Below, piece by piece: positions 1-8,738 of a DNA stretch of 64,000 nt. The notes beneath the pieces are model-generated. The model ran no database searches and was not told the DNA's origin. It worked only from the letters and a program-made list of their open reading frames with translations. Within the stretch, counting starts at the first letter, position 1, and each line of letters begins with the position of its first letter. The position numbers were made by a program, and so were the translations under genes. Source of the DNA: Enterobacter sp. 10-1 (GTDB taxonomy: Bacteria > Pseudomonadota > Gammaproteobacteria > Enterobacterales > Enterobacteriaceae); assembly GCA_002270295.1 (NCBI GenBank), contig NISF01000004.1, forward strand, positions 448,924-512,923. The letters are read 5' to 3'.

Positions 1-329
1 GGCTGGCGCATATCGGCGAATATGAACAGACGCTGATGCGCTACGCGCTGCAGGAGCTGACAAAAGTGCCGGACCTGATCATCTACGGCCCGCCGCAGCG
101 GCTCGGGGTGATTGCCTTTAATCTCGGCGCGCACCACGCCTACGACGTCGGCAGCTTCCTCGATAACTATGGCATCGCGATTCGAACCGGCCATCACTGC
201 GCGATGCCGCTGATGGACTTCTTTAGCGTTCCGGCGATGTGTCGGGCATCGCTGGCGATGTACAATACCACGGAAGATGTGGATCGGCTGGTCGCAGGAC
301 TACAGCGCATTCACAAGCTATTAGGCTAA
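1..329 (+). CDS. sufS: Cysteine desulfurase SufS, C-terminal part (5' end outside window)
   Basis: This is the C-terminal ~108 residues of the PLP-dependent cysteine desulfurase of the SUF Fe-S assembly pathway. Frame 3 is open from the window edge to TAA at 327-329. It contains the catalytic-loop motif RTGHHCAMP, whose Cys carries the persulfide in group II desulfurases, and the family ending [10 protein letters not shown]...LQRIHKLLG. SufE, the persulfide acceptor, follows 11 bases downstream, which is the usual suf operon order. The start and PLP-lysine region lie upstream of the window. Confidence 0.97.
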   Translation, partial: LAHIGEYEQTLMRYALQELTKVPDLIIYGPPQRLGVIAFNLGAHHAYDVGSFLDNYGIAIRTGHHCAMPLMDFFSVPAMCRASLAMYNTTEDVDRLVAGLQRIHKLLG

Positions 330-340
330 AGGAAGCAATC

Positions 341-757
341 ATGGCGGCGTTACCGGATAAAGATAAACTGCTGCGCAACTTCAGCCGTTGCGCAAACTGG
401 GAAGAGAAGTACCTCTATATTATTGAGCTTGGCCAGCGGCTGGCGCCGCTGAGCGCCGAGGAGCATACGGCGCAAAACATTATCCAGGGCTGCCAGAGCC
501 AGGTATGGATTGTCGTGGAGCAGAACGAGACGGGCGCGCTCGTGCTGCGCGGCGATAGCGACGCGGCTATCGTCAAAGGGCTCATCGCCGTGGTGTTTAT
601 TCTCTATGACCAGATGACGGCCAAGGATATCACCGCTTTTGACGTTCGCCCGTGGTTTGAAAAGATGGCGCTGACTCAGCATCTTACGCCATCGCGGTCG
701 CAGGGGCTGGAAGCCATGATTCGCGCAATTCGCGCGAAAGCCGCAAATCTTAGCTAG
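341..757 (+). CDS. sufE: Sulfur acceptor protein SufE
   Basis: SufE takes the persulfide sulfur from SufS and passes it to the SufBCD scaffold in the cytoplasm. The ATG at 341 has an AAGGAAG ribosome site just upstream (328-334) and gives 138 residues, the usual family length. A longer frame reaches back into sufS but lacks such a site. The acceptor Cys51 is in the conserved GCQSQVWIV motif. It lies 11 bases after sufS, so it should be co-transcribed as the last suf gene. Confidence 0.97.
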   Translation: MAALPDKDKLLRNFSRCANWEEKYLYIIELGQRLAPLSAEEHTAQNIIQGCQSQVWIVVEQNETGALVLRGDSDAAIVKGLIAVVFILYDQMTAKDITAFDVRPWFEKMALTQHLTPSRSQGLEAMIRAIRAKAANLS

Positions 758-856
758 AATAAACAGGTAGATTTCATTCTGTTACGTTCGGTGGGAACGC
801 GTTTCCCGCCGATGTACAGATCCTGGCGTTTTATTAGCGAAAGAAGGAATCTCAGT

Positions 857-1855
857 ATGAAACGCGCGTCTCTCCTCACTTTATCCCTTCTGGCGGCCCT
901 CAGCGTGCAGCATGGCGCCTGGGCGGTAGATTACCCACTTCCTCCTGCTAACAGCAGGATCATTGGTCAAAATCAATTCTGGACGGTGCAGGAGGGGGAT
1001 CGCAACCTGCAGGCGATTGCTCGTCATTTTGATACCGCGGCAATGCTGATCCTCGAAGCTAACGATACGCTGGCGCCGGTAGAGCCTGAACCGGGCACCC
1101 AGGTGCTGATCCCTTCGCAGATGCTGCTGCCCGACACGCCTCGCGAGGGAATTGTCGTGAACCTGGCGGAGCTGCGGCTCTACTACTTCCCGCCGGGGCA
1201 AAATCAGGTGCAGGTCTATCCTCTCGGCATTGGCCAGCTTGGGCTGGAAACGCCGGAGATGACCACCCGCGTCGGGCAGAAGATCCCCAATCCGACCTGG
1301 ACCCCGACGGCGGGCATCCGCGCCCGCTCGCTGGAGAAAGGGATTAAGCTGCCGCCCGTTATTCCGGCGGGGCCGAACAACCCTCTGGGACGCTATGCGC
1401 TGCGCCTGGCGTACGGTAACGGCGAATACCTCATTCATGGCACCAACGCGCCGGATAGCGTGGGGCTGCGGGTCAGCTCCGGCTGTATGCGCATGAACGC
1501 CGCCGACATTCAGGCACTCTTTAGCCAGGTGAAGACCGGAACGCCGGTGCGCATCATCAATCAGCCGGTGAAGTTTGCGGTTGAGCCCGACGGCAGGCGC
1601 TACGTTGAGGTACACCGGCCGCTGTCGCAGGATGAAAGCGGCGATACCCGAACTATTGCCTATACGCTCCCGGCGGAATTCCATCAGTTTTCCGGCGATA
1701 AGTCCGTCGACGAGGCGCTGCTGAAGCGCGCGCTGTCGAGAAGAGCGGGCTACCCGGTGGTGGTTTCTGGCGGTGAGCAGAGCAGTGCCGGAGGGGCGGT
1801 ATCGAATTTGTCGGTGCAGAATGCGCCGGTGGATGAGAGTACAAGAGTGCAGTAA
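857..1855 (+). CDS. ldtE: L,D-transpeptidase LdtE (YnhG) family
   Basis: This is a periplasmic L,D-transpeptidase that makes 3-3 crosslinks in peptidoglycan. The 332-residue protein has a signal peptide ending near AWA (residue 23), a LysM-like segment at about 41-88, and a YkuD catalytic domain at about 97-235 with His194 and the nucleophile Cys210 in SSGCMRM. The ATG at 857 was chosen over the in-frame 791 start because it is preceded by AGAAGGAA and begins directly with the signal peptide. The suf-ldtE-lpp order is the same as in E. coli. LdtD, another family member, is much longer. Confidence 0.94.
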   Translation: MKRASLLTLSLLAALSVQHGAWAVDYPLPPANSRIIGQNQFWTVQEGDRNLQAIARHFDTAAMLILEANDTLAPVEPEPGTQVLIPSQMLLPDTPREGIVVNLAELRLYYFPPGQNQVQVYPLGIGQLGLETPEMTTRVGQKIPNPTWTPTAGIRARSLEKGIKLPPVIPAGPNNPLGRYALRLAYGNGEYLIHGTNAPDSVGLRVSSGCMRMNAADIQALFSQVKTGTPVRIINQPVKFAVEPDGRRYVEVHRPLSQDESGDTRTIAYTLPAEFHQFSGDKSVDEALLKRALSRRAGYPVVVSGGEQSSAGGAVSNLSVQNAPVDESTRVQ

Positions 1856-1875
1856 ATCGGGGAGAGCAGGACAAA

Positions 1876-1902
1876 AAAATGGCGCACAATGTGCGCCATT
1901 TC
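1876..1902 (-). terminator. lpp intrinsic terminator
   Basis: A hairpin with arms AATGGCGCAC and GTGCGCCATT (1879-1900) and a 3-base loop is followed on the minus strand by a run of T residues (the A run at 1873-1879). It sits 19 bases past the lpp stop codon and may also act on ldtE transcripts from the other side. Confidence 0.9.
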
Positions 1903-1918
1903 TATTACACAGGCACTA

Positions 1919-2167
<249 letters not shown>

Positions 2168-2189
2168 CTAGATTGAGTTAATCTCCATG

Positions 2190-2245
2190 TAGCGTTACAA
2201 GTATTACACAAACTTTTTTGGGATGAGAATATTTTTTTACGGTAA
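2190..2245 (-). promoter_or_regulatory. lpp promoter region
   Basis: On the minus strand a -10-like AATACT lies at 2200-2205, 45 bases before the lpp start, preceded by a very A/T-rich stretch (2211-2240) including two runs of T or A. This matches the layout of the strong enterobacterial lpp promoter. The untranslated leader is short and carries the GAGGG site. The remaining bases up to the pykF terminator (about 2246-2408) show no gene. Confidence 0.7.
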
Positions 2246-2408
2246 TACGCTTATTTTTGATCGTTCGCTCAAAGAACCAACGAATTTGGAGGATTAGTTT
2301 AAAAAGCTGTGTGAAAACAGCACGCTTCCATCGGATTCATCTTAGATAATCTCTTATTAAATAGTAAATTCCGATTTGCATTTTTATTAAGAGTAGCTAG
2401 TGATTGAA

Positions 2409-2437
2409 TAAAAAAAAAGCGCCTCACGGAGGCGCCT
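2409..2437 (-). terminator. pykF intrinsic terminator
   Basis: A hairpin with perfect 7-base arms GCGCCTC (2419-2425) and GAGGCGC (2429-2435) and a 3-base loop is followed on the minus strand by a run of nine T residues (A run 2410-2418). It lies 29 bases past the pykF stop codon. Confidence 0.9.
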
Positions 2438-2465
2438 TTAAAAAAACGAATTAGCCTGTAAATTA

Positions 2466-3878
2466 TTACAGCACGTGCACGGATGCGGTATTGGTTGTTC
2501 CGCTTGGAACCAGCGCTCCGGACACCATCACGACGACGTCGCCTTTACGCGCCAGACCGCTCTGCAGAGCCAGCTCTTTGCCCAGCATGTAGAAGTCGTC
2601 GGTAGAGGCCAGCTGCTCAACCAGCTGCGGTACAACGCCTTTGGTCAGCACCAGCTGGCGGGCGGTGGTTTCGTTGGTGGTCAGCGCCAGGATAGTGGCA
2701 TCCGGGAAGTATTTACGCACTGCGCGAGCGGATTTACCGCCCTGGGTGGCGACGACGATCAGCGGCGCTTCCAGTTTTTCAGCGGTTTCTACAGCACCAC
2801 GGCAAACGGCTTCGGTGATGCGCAGCTTGCGGTTGTCGTTGTTGAACTCCAGACGGCTGGTCATGACGCGGTCGGTACGTTCGCAGATGGTCGCCATGAT
2901 GGTAACCGCTTCCAGCGGGTATTTACCTTTTGCCGATTCGCCGGACAGCATCACGGCATCGGTGCCGTCGAGGATGGCGTTAGCGACGTCGCCGGCTTCC
3001 GCGCGGGTCGGACGCGGGTTCTTGATCATTGAGTCCAGCATCTGGGTAGCGGTGATAACCACTTTACGCGCGCGGATACATTTTTCGATGATCATTTTCT
3101 GGGCGAAGATAACTTCTTCAACCGGGATTTCAACGCCCATGTCGCCACGAGCAACCATGATGCCGTCGGAGGCTTCAAGGATTTCGTCGAAGTTGTTCAG
3201 GCCTTCCTGGTTTTCGATCTTGGAGATGATCTGAATGTTGTCGCCACCGTTAGCCTTCAGGTGTTCGCGAATTTCTACTACGTCAGAACGCTTGCGGATA
3301 AAGGATGCGGCAACAAAGTCAACGCCCTGTTCGCAGCCGAAGATCAGGTCCTGTTTGTCTTTCTCAGCCAGCGCCGGCAGAGCGATAGATACGCCCGGCA
3401 GGTTAACGCCTTTGTTCTCGCCGAGGTCGCCGTTATTCAGCACTTTACAGATAACGTTTTTACCTTCGATGGCGGTAACTTCCATACCGATCAGACCATC
3501 GTCAACCAGTACGGTGTTGCCAACGGAGAGGTCAGAGGTAAAACCTTCATAGGTGACGGCTACGATTTCGTTGTTGCCGACTACGGATTTGTCGGTTGTG
3601 AAGGTGAAGGTCTGACCCGCTTTCAGGGAGACGTCGTTGCCGCCTTCCAGTTTGATGGTGCGAATTTCCGGACCTTTGGTATCCAGCAGGATAGCGGCGG
3701 TTTTACCGGTTTTGCTCACCACATTGCGCAGGTTCTGGATGCGCTGACCGTGTTCAGCATAGTCGCCGTGAGAGAAGTTCAGACGCATGACGTTCATGCC
3801 CGCGTCCAGCATCTTGGTTAACATCTCTTCGGATTCGGTTTTCGGACCGATGGTGCAAACAATTTTGGTCTTTTTCAT
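2466..3878 (-). CDS. pykF: Pyruvate kinase I
   Basis: This enzyme converts phosphoenolpyruvate and ADP to pyruvate and ATP in the last step of glycolysis. The family type is activated by fructose-1,6-bisphosphate. The 470 residues match the enterobacterial PykF length. Landmarks are the N-terminal [19 protein letters not shown], the catalytic Lys in ISKIENQEG, metal ligands in [11 protein letters not shown], and MLSGESAKG. The C-terminal allosteric domain ends in [10 protein letters not shown]. No clear purine-rich ribosome site precedes the ATG. A Cra-like site and a promoter candidate lie about 200-260 bases upstream. Confidence 0.98.
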   Translation of the reverse strand: MKKTKIVCTIGPKTESEEMLTKMLDAGMNVMRLNFSHGDYAEHGQRIQNLRNVVSKTGKTAAILLDTKGPEIRTIKLEGGNDVSLKAGQTFTFTTDKSVVGNNEIVAVTYEGFTSDLSVGNTVLVDDGLIGMEVTAIEGKNVICKVLNNGDLGENKGVNLPGVSIALPALAEKDKQDLIFGCEQGVDFVAASFIRKRSDVVEIREHLKANGGDNIQIISKIENQEGLNNFDEILEASDGIMVARGDMGVEIPVEEVIFAQKMIIEKCIRARKVVITATQMLDSMIKNPRPTRAEAGDVANAILDGTDAVMLSGESAKGKYPLEAVTIMATICERTDRVMTSRLEFNNDNRKLRITEAVCRGAVETAEKLEAPLIVVATQGGKSARAVRKYFPDATILALTTNETTARQLVLTKGVVPQLVEQLASTDDFYMLGKELALQSGLARKGDVVVMVSGALVPSGTTNTASVHVL

Positions 3879-4083
3879 GAAGGTATTAGTCTTTAAGTTG
3901 TGAAGGATAGGGGAATCTCGCTCCGTGGGCGCACTGCCGTGGAGGCAAACCTGTATTGCGAAAGCTGCTATGCCACGCTCTAAGGATAGGTGACAACAAT
4001 AGAGCGTGCAGAAGAATGTGTGCTGGCGGTTCAGCCCATGAAAAGAGGCAATTTTTTATGCTTTTAGTCATGCAGTCCAATGT

Positions 4084-4099
4084 GCTGAAACCATTCAAG
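4084..4099 (-). promoter_or_regulatory. Cra (FruR) binding site candidate for pykF
   Basis: The sequence GCTGAAACCATTCAAG fits the Cra consensus of the form GCTGAAWCGATTCAW with few mismatches. It lies just downstream of a minus-strand -10 at 4115-4120, about +9 to +24 from the predicted start, where a bound repressor would block transcription. Cra repression of pykF is established in E. coli. The site itself is inferred from the motif. Confidence 0.7.
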
Positions 4100-4114
4100 A
4101 AAGAATCGGTGTGC

Positions 4115-4143
4115 ATTATACGACGATGAAACAAAAAAGGAAA
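4115..4143 (-). promoter_or_regulatory. pykF sigma-70 promoter candidate
   Basis: On the minus strand a perfect -10 TATAAT (4115-4120) is preceded 17 bases upstream by TTTCCT (4138-4143), a weak match to the -35 consensus. It implies a leader of about 230 bases. Confidence 0.55.
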
Positions 4144-4383
4144 ATGAAAACAACGTTTCATTTTCCGTTATACAAACGCAACAAAACTCACACCAATAAC
4201 AATCTTATCTGCAACACAAATTTTCGCCAGTCGCTAAGATAAACTGGCCGCAGCGTGCCGTTTTAGCCGCGGTTTGGTCATGGAAATTCGTCATTAGCGA
4301 AGAAACGGTGCGCTGGTTTGATTTATGCGGAAAAGATATCAATAATGAATTGATTGATAATGATAATTTGCGAGCGTGATTTG

Positions 4384-4599
4384 ATGGGAAACCGAGCAAA
4401 AGACGATGAGTTGTACCAGGAAATGTGCCGCGTGGTGGGGAAAGTCGTGCTCGAAATGCGCGATCTTGGTCAGGAACCGAAACATATCGTGATTGCCGGC
4501 GTCGTTCGCACCGCGCTGGCGAATCCCAAAATCGCCCGTTCGGAGCTGACTCATGAAGCGATGACCCGGGTTATTCACGCCTTATCAGGACATGAATAA
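4384..4599 (+). CDS. fumD: Fumarase D (YdhZ family), small
   Basis: This 71-residue protein closely resembles E. coli FumD, starting MGNRAKDDELYQEMCRVVGKV and carrying DLGQEPKHIVIAGV. FumD has been reported as a small fumarate hydratase. The ATG at 4384 matches the family start; a frame extending to 4354 adds ten residues not seen in the family. The ribosome site is weak. As in E. coli the gene sits upstream of and divergent from pykF. Confidence 0.9.
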   Translation: MGNRAKDDELYQEMCRVVGKVVLEMRDLGQEPKHIVIAGVVRTALANPKIARSELTHEAMTRVIHALSGHE

Positions 4600-4622
4600 C
4601 GCCGACGGCAGCGCCTCAGGCT

Positions 4623-5261
4623 TCAGGATATAACGAAGCGAACCACCGCTTTTACCGCGATATCGCAGTGGTGGGCGACCATCGCCTCATCGTCGATTTC
4701 CGGCAGCGGATCGTCGAGATAGAGGCTGTTGAAGGTGTAAAAATTCGAGACCTGATAAAAGCTGAAGCTGCTGATCAGCCGGTGGACGTCCCGCGGCTCA
4801 ATCCCGGCCTGAAAAATCCCCTGCTGCTGCCCGCGCTGGAGAATATCCTCGAGGATGGAAAGGGCGGTTCGGTTCAGCGGTTTCAGCTGCCCGGATGACT
4901 GCAGCCACTTCCCGCGCTGCATATTCTCCATACAGATCACGCGCATAAAGTCCGCGTGGGTCGCGTGATAGCGCACGCTCCACCTCACCAGCTGAACCAA
5001 CGCCTCCACCGGAGGAAGCTGCTCCAGCCCGAGCTGCTGTTCCGTTTCGCGAATACGGGCGTAGACGTGCTGCAGCACGGCCTGATACAGCAGCTCTTTG
5101 CTTTTGAAGTAGTAGACCACCATCCGCTTGGTCGTCTGCGCTTCGACGGCGATCTGTTCCATCCGCGCCCCCGAAAGCCCGTGTTCGGCAAATACGGCAA
5201 TCGCGGCGGTGAAGATCCGCTCTTTCAGGGATTGCGCTTCATCATGAGCAACCACGGACAT
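4623..5261 (-). CDS. TetR-family transcriptional regulator, divergent from quiC
   Basis: This 212-residue one-component regulator has an N-terminal helix-turn-helix (about residues 12-60: KERIFTAAIAVFAEHG...MEQIAVEAQTTKRMVVYYF) and an all-helical ligand domain. The ATG at 5261 is favoured over the GTG at 5267 because an AAGGAG site lies 5 bases before it and would overlap the GTG. It is transcribed away from quiC, separated by about 125 bases that contain the proposed operator at 5332-5348. I infer that it represses the dehydroshikimate/quinate genes in response to a pathway metabolite. Confidence 0.88.
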   Translation of the reverse strand: MSVVAHDEAQSLKERIFTAAIAVFAEHGLSGARMEQIAVEAQTTKRMVVYYFKSKELLYQAVLQHVYARIRETEQQLGLEQLPPVEALVQLVRWSVRYHATHADFMRVICMENMQRGKWLQSSGQLKPLNRTALSILEDILQRGQQQGIFQAGIEPRDVHRLISSFSFYQVSNFYTFNSLYLDDPLPEIDDEAMVAHHCDIAVKAVVRFVIS

Positions 5262-5331
5262 AACCACTCCTTTTTTCTGAGAGACAAAAAATACACATAA
5301 CGATCACAATTTAGCAACCTTGTGTGGCGCG

Positions 5332-5348
5332 GATGAACCAAATGATAC
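5332..5348 (+). promoter_or_regulatory. Operator candidate upstream of quiC (copy 1)
   Basis: GATGAACCAAATGATAC matches, at 15 of 17 positions, the reverse complement of a site at 7244-7260 in front of the MFS gene. No other obvious common element links these two promoters. It is the likely binding site of the adjacent TetR regulator. It lies downstream of the possible GTG start at 5324, which supports the later quiC start. Confidence 0.65.
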
Positions 5349-5386
5349 ATATTCAGGGCTCACGTCCGCTGATGACACGAGGATCT

Positions 5387-7240
5387 ATGCTGCGCTCAAT
5401 CGCCACCGTCTCGATTTCCGGTACCTTACCTGAAAAGCTTCACGCCATTGCCGCTGCGGGTTATCAGGGCGTCGAAATCTTCGAAAACGATCTGCTCTAT
5501 TATACGGGCACGCCGGCGGATATTCGTAATCTGGCGGCTGATTTAGGGCTAAAAATCACGCTTTTTCAACCCTTTCGCGATTTTGAAGGCGCCAGCCGCG
5601 CGCAGTTTGCGGCCAATCTGGCGCGGGCGAGGCGCAAATTCGCGCTGATGCATGAGCTCGGCTGCGACACCATGCTGCTTTGCAGCAACGTGCAGCCGGA
5701 CTGCTCCGCCGATATCTCCCTGCAGGTGGCGGATTTACGCGCCCTGGCGGATCTGGCGGAGCAGGAGGGCATTATCGTGGGCTATGAGGCGCTGGCCTGG
5801 GGGACTCACGTTAACCTCTGGCATCAGGCCTGGGAGCGGGTAAAAGCGGTGAACAGCCCGGCAATGGGCATCGTACTCGACAGCTTCCATATCCTGGCGC
5901 GCGGCGACGATCTGGCGCGGCTCCACGAGGTGCCGGTGGATAAAGTCACCTTCCTGCAGCTTGCCGACGCGCCGCTGATGAAGATGGATGTCCTCGAATG
6001 GAGCCGCCATTTCCGCTGCTTCCCCGGCCAGGGGCAGCTGCCGCTGGTGGATTTTGCCTGCGAGCTGACCCGCTGCGGCTATCGCGGCCCGTGGTCGCTG
6101 GAGATCTTTAATGATGGTTTTCGCGCCTCGCCGAACGGCGCGACGGCGAAAGACGGCTACCGTTCGCTGCTGTGGCTGGAAGAGCAGACCCGGCGCCAGC
6201 TGGCGAGCAGCGATGCGGCGCTGTTTGACGCGCCGGAGTTAGCCCCCTACACGGGGCTGGAGTTTATTGAGTTTGCCGCCAGCCCCTCCGAGGCCAAAAC
6301 CCTCGGCCAGCGCCTGGCGCAGCTGGGTTTTCAGCAGGAGGGCCAGCATCGTTCGAAACAGGTGGCGCTGTGGCGTAACGGGGCGGCAAGAGCCGTCGTC
6401 AACTTTCAGCCGCACAGCTGGGCCGACCATTTCTACCAGCGCCACGGGATCTCGCTGTGCGCGATGGCCCTTGGCGTCAGCCGCAGCGCGCCGATTATTG
6501 CGCGCGCTCGCGCCTACGGTTACGCCACCTGGCAGGGCGACGCCGGGCCGAATGAAAGCCCGATTCCGGCGGTTTGCGCCCCGGATGGCAGCCTGATTTA
6601 TTTGATTGAGCGCGGGGACGATATCTATGCCCGCGATTTCCACCTGCAGCCGCCTGCGGCTGTGCGCGATGATTACAGCGGCATCGACCACCTGGCGCTC
6701 GGGATGGAGGCGGACAGCCGCGACAACTGGATTATGTTCTTCCGCACGGTGTTCGGCTTTACCCTCGAACATGAACAGACGCTGCCGGACCCGTACGGTC
6801 TGGTGCGAAGCCTTGCGGTACATAGCCCGCAGGGCAACATCCGCCTGGCGCTGAATATTTCTCAAAGCCGCGCGACGCAGATTGCCCGCTCCGTTGCCTG
6901 CTATCAGGGCGCAGGCCTGCAGCATGCGGCCTTCGCCTGCCGGGACCTGCCGGCCACCCTCAATTGCCTGCCTGAGGTCTCCCTTAACGCGCTGCCGATC
7001 CCGGCAAACTACTATGAGGATTTAGCGGCGCGCTTTGGCGCAGGTGAGAGCGTGGCGCTGTTCAAACGTCTGCAGCTCCTCTACGACAGCGATGGCCAGG
7101 GCGGTGAATTCCTGCATCTCTACACCCGACCCTTTTCCGCAGGGCGCTTTTTCTTTGAGTTGACCGAAAGACGTGACGGCTACGCGCTCTACGGCGCGGC
7201 GAACGCGGCGGTGCGTCTTTCGGCGATGCAGTACGGCTAG
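5387..7240 (+). CDS. quiC: 3-dehydroshikimate dehydratase with HPPD-like domain (QuiC type)
   Basis: This enzyme converts 3-dehydroshikimate to protocatechuate, linking quinate/shikimate use to aromatic ring cleavage. The 617-residue protein has two domains. An N-terminal AP-endonuclease-like TIM barrel (about 1-280) carries the metal ligand motifs GYEALAWG, IVLDSFH, LQLADA and SLEIFND. A C-terminal vicinal-oxygen-chelate domain resembles 4-hydroxyphenylpyruvate dioxygenase, with apparent metal ligands in GIDHLAL, LQHAAF and GEFLHLY. This is the architecture of pseudomonad QuiC. The ATG at 5387 follows GAGGA and gives the family start MLRSIATVSISG. A GTG at 5324 would place the operator inside the gene. 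Confidence 0.9.
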   Translation: MLRSIATVSISGTLPEKLHAIAAAGYQGVEIFENDLLYYTGTPADIRNLAADLGLKITLFQPFRDFEGASRAQFAANLARARRKFALMHELGCDTMLLCSNVQPDCSADISLQVADLRALADLAEQEGIIVGYEALAWGTHVNLWHQAWERVKAVNSPAMGIVLDSFHILARGDDLARLHEVPVDKVTFLQLADAPLMKMDVLEWSRHFRCFPGQGQLPLVDFACELTRCGYRGPWSLEIFNDGFRASPNGATAKDGYRSLLWLEEQTRRQLASSDAALFDAPELAPYTGLEFIEFAASPSEAKTLGQRLAQLGFQQEGQHRSKQVALWRNGAARAVVNFQPHSWADHFYQRHGISLCAMALGVSRSAPIIARARAYGYATWQGDAGPNESPIPAVCAPDGSLIYLIERGDDIYARDFHLQPPAAVRDDYSGIDHLALGMEADSRDNWIMFFRTVFGFTLEHEQTLPDPYGLVRSLAVHSPQGNIRLALNISQSRATQIARSVACYQGAGLQHAAFACRDLPATLNCLPEVSLNALPIPANYYEDLAARFGAGESVALFKRLQLLYDSDGQGGEFLHLYTRPFSAGRFFFELTERRDGYALYGAANAAVRLSAMQYG

Positions 7241-7243
7241 TTT

Positions 7244-7266
7244 GTATCAAATGGTTCATCTGATAC
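7244..7266 (+). promoter_or_regulatory. Operator candidate upstream of MFS gene (copy 2)
   Basis: This is an inverted repeat, GTATCA-N11-TGATAC. Its first 17 bases are the reverse complement of the 5332-5348 site except for two central bases. It starts 4 bases past the quiC stop, so the MFS gene probably has its own regulated promoter under the same TetR protein. Confidence 0.65.
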
Positions 7267-7331
7267 GTGTCGCCCATACAATAACAACATTCATCTGCAC
7301 CCAACGCACCACATCACTCGCGCTGCGTTAA

Positions 7332-7352
7332 GGCGGCAACGTTCCTGCCGCC
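7332..7352 (+). other. Leader hairpin between quiC and MFS gene
   Basis: GGCGGCA (7332-7338) and TGCCGCC (7346-7352) form a 7-base stem with a 7-base loop. There is no T run, so it is more likely an mRNA stabilising or leader hairpin than a terminator. Confidence 0.4.
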
Positions 7353-7400
7353 CGTACAAAAGCGACCCGGGTGATAACGTGTCTATGACAGGAAACGACT

Positions 7401-8723
7401 ATGAGTTTTTATAGCCATAACCACGCGGCGACGGCGGCGACCGTGACCACCGCGCGCCGCTCCCGGCGGCGTATCGGGATCCTTTCGCTGCTGGCCGTCG
7501 GTACGATGATTAACTACCTTGACCGAACGGTATTAGGCATTGCGGCCCCCAGCTTAACCTCCGAGCTCGGCATCGATGCCGCGGTGATGGGGATCGTGTT
7601 TTCCGCCTTCGCGTGGACCTACGCGCTGGCGCAGATCCCCGGCGGCCTGTTCCTCGACCGTTTCGGCAACAAGGTGACCTATTTCCTGTCGTTGACCCTG
7701 TGGTCGCTGTTTACCCTGTTTCACGGCATGGCGCTTGGCCTCAAGACGCTGCTGCTTTGCCGTTTTGGCCTCGGGGTCAGCGAAGCGCCGTGCTTTCCGG
7801 TCAACAGCCGGGTCGTCAGCGCCTGGTTCCCCCAGCAGGAGCGGGCCAAAGCCACTGCGGTATATACGGTGGGCGAATATCTTGGGCTGGCCTGCTTCTC
7901 CCCGCTGCTGTTCTGGATCATGGGCAGCTTTGGCTGGCGGACGCTGTTTATCAGCGTCGGCGCGGTCGGCGTGCTGTTCGCGCTGGTGTGGTGGCGCTGC
8001 TACCGCGAGCCGCACGAGGATAAGCAGCTTAGCCCGCAGGAGCGTGACCATATCGCCAGCGGCGGCGGCATGACTACCGCGATGCAGCAGCGGACGCTCT
8101 TCAGCTGGCCGCTGGTCCGCCAGCTGCTCGGCAAGCGGCAGATCCTCGGCGCCAGCATCGGCCAGTTTGCCGGCAATACGGTACTGGTCTTCTTCCTGAC
8201 CTGGTTTCCGACCTACCTGGCGACCGAGCGCCACATGCCGTGGCTAAAAGTGGGCTTCTTCGCCATTCTGCCGTTCCTCGCCGCCGCCGGCGGGGTGATG
8301 TTCGGCGGCTGGGTATCCGACAGGCTGCTGAAGGCCACCGGCTCGGCGAACCTTGGGCGCAAGCTGCCTATCGTTGCCGGCCTGCTGATGGCCAGCACCA
8401 TTATCTCCGCCAACTGGCTGACCAGCGATCTGGCGGTGATCCTCGTGATGTCGTTCGCCTTCTTTGGTCAGGGCATGGTCGGCCTCGGCTGGACGCTGAT
8501 TTCCGATATCGCTCCACGGGGGCTGGGCGGGCTGACCGGCGGGTTGTTCAACTTCTGTGCCAACCTTGCCGGGATCCTCACGCCGCTGATCGTCGGCTTT
8601 ATCGTCGCGGCCTTCGGCAGCTTCTTCTATGCGCTGGTCTATATCGGCGGCGCGGCGCTGCTCGGCGTGGTGGCATATCTGTTTATTCTTGGCGACGTCA
8701 AACGCATCGAGCTGGCGAAATAG
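7401..8723 (+). CDS. MFS transporter, anion:cation symporter type, probable quinate/shikimate/dehydroshikimate carrier
   Basis: This 440-residue protein is an inner-membrane transporter with about 12 transmembrane helices. It carries the MFS signatures NYLDRT in helix 1 and the loop GGLFLDRFGNK between helices 2 and 3. The family resembles the hexuronate/glucarate ACS carriers, which move small organic anions with protons. Its position between quiC and a shikimate-type dehydrogenase, behind the same operator, suggests uptake of quinate, shikimate or 3-dehydroshikimate. The substrate is inferred. It lies 15 bases before the next gene, so the two are probably co-transcribed. Confidence 0.85.
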   Translation: MSFYSHNHAATAATVTTARRSRRRIGILSLLAVGTMINYLDRTVLGIAAPSLTSELGIDAAVMGIVFSAFAWTYALAQIPGGLFLDRFGNKVTYFLSLTLWSLFTLFHGMALGLKTLLLCRFGLGVSEAPCFPVNSRVVSAWFPQQERAKATAVYTVGEYLGLACFSPLLFWIMGSFGWRTLFISVGAVGVLFALVWWRCYREPHEDKQLSPQERDHIASGGGMTTAMQQRTLFSWPLVRQLLGKRQILGASIGQFAGNTVLVFFLTWFPTYLATERHMPWLKVGFFAILPFLAAAGGVMFGGWVSDRLLKATGSANLGRKLPIVAGLLMASTIISANWLTSDLAVILVMSFAFFGQGMVGLGWTLISDIAPRGLGGLTGGLFNFCANLAGILTPLIVGFIVAAFGSFFYALVYIGGAALLGVVAYLFILGDVKRIELAK

Positions 8724-8738
8724 AGAGAGGGGCAGGAG

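Larger units (their letters stand above)
3879..4383. promoter_or_regulatory. pykF-fumD divergent intergenic region
   Basis: This 505-base gap holds no convincing gene. Small open frames at 3886-4161 and 4205-4399 on the minus strand show no family features. The region carries the long pykF leader (3879 to about 4108), a pykF promoter candidate, a Cra-type site and an A/T-rich stretch leading to fumD. Confidence 0.6.

Noticed and set aside
3886-4161. 91-codon minus-strand frame upstream of pykF
   Set aside because: It covers the pykF promoter and Cra site and has no family features.
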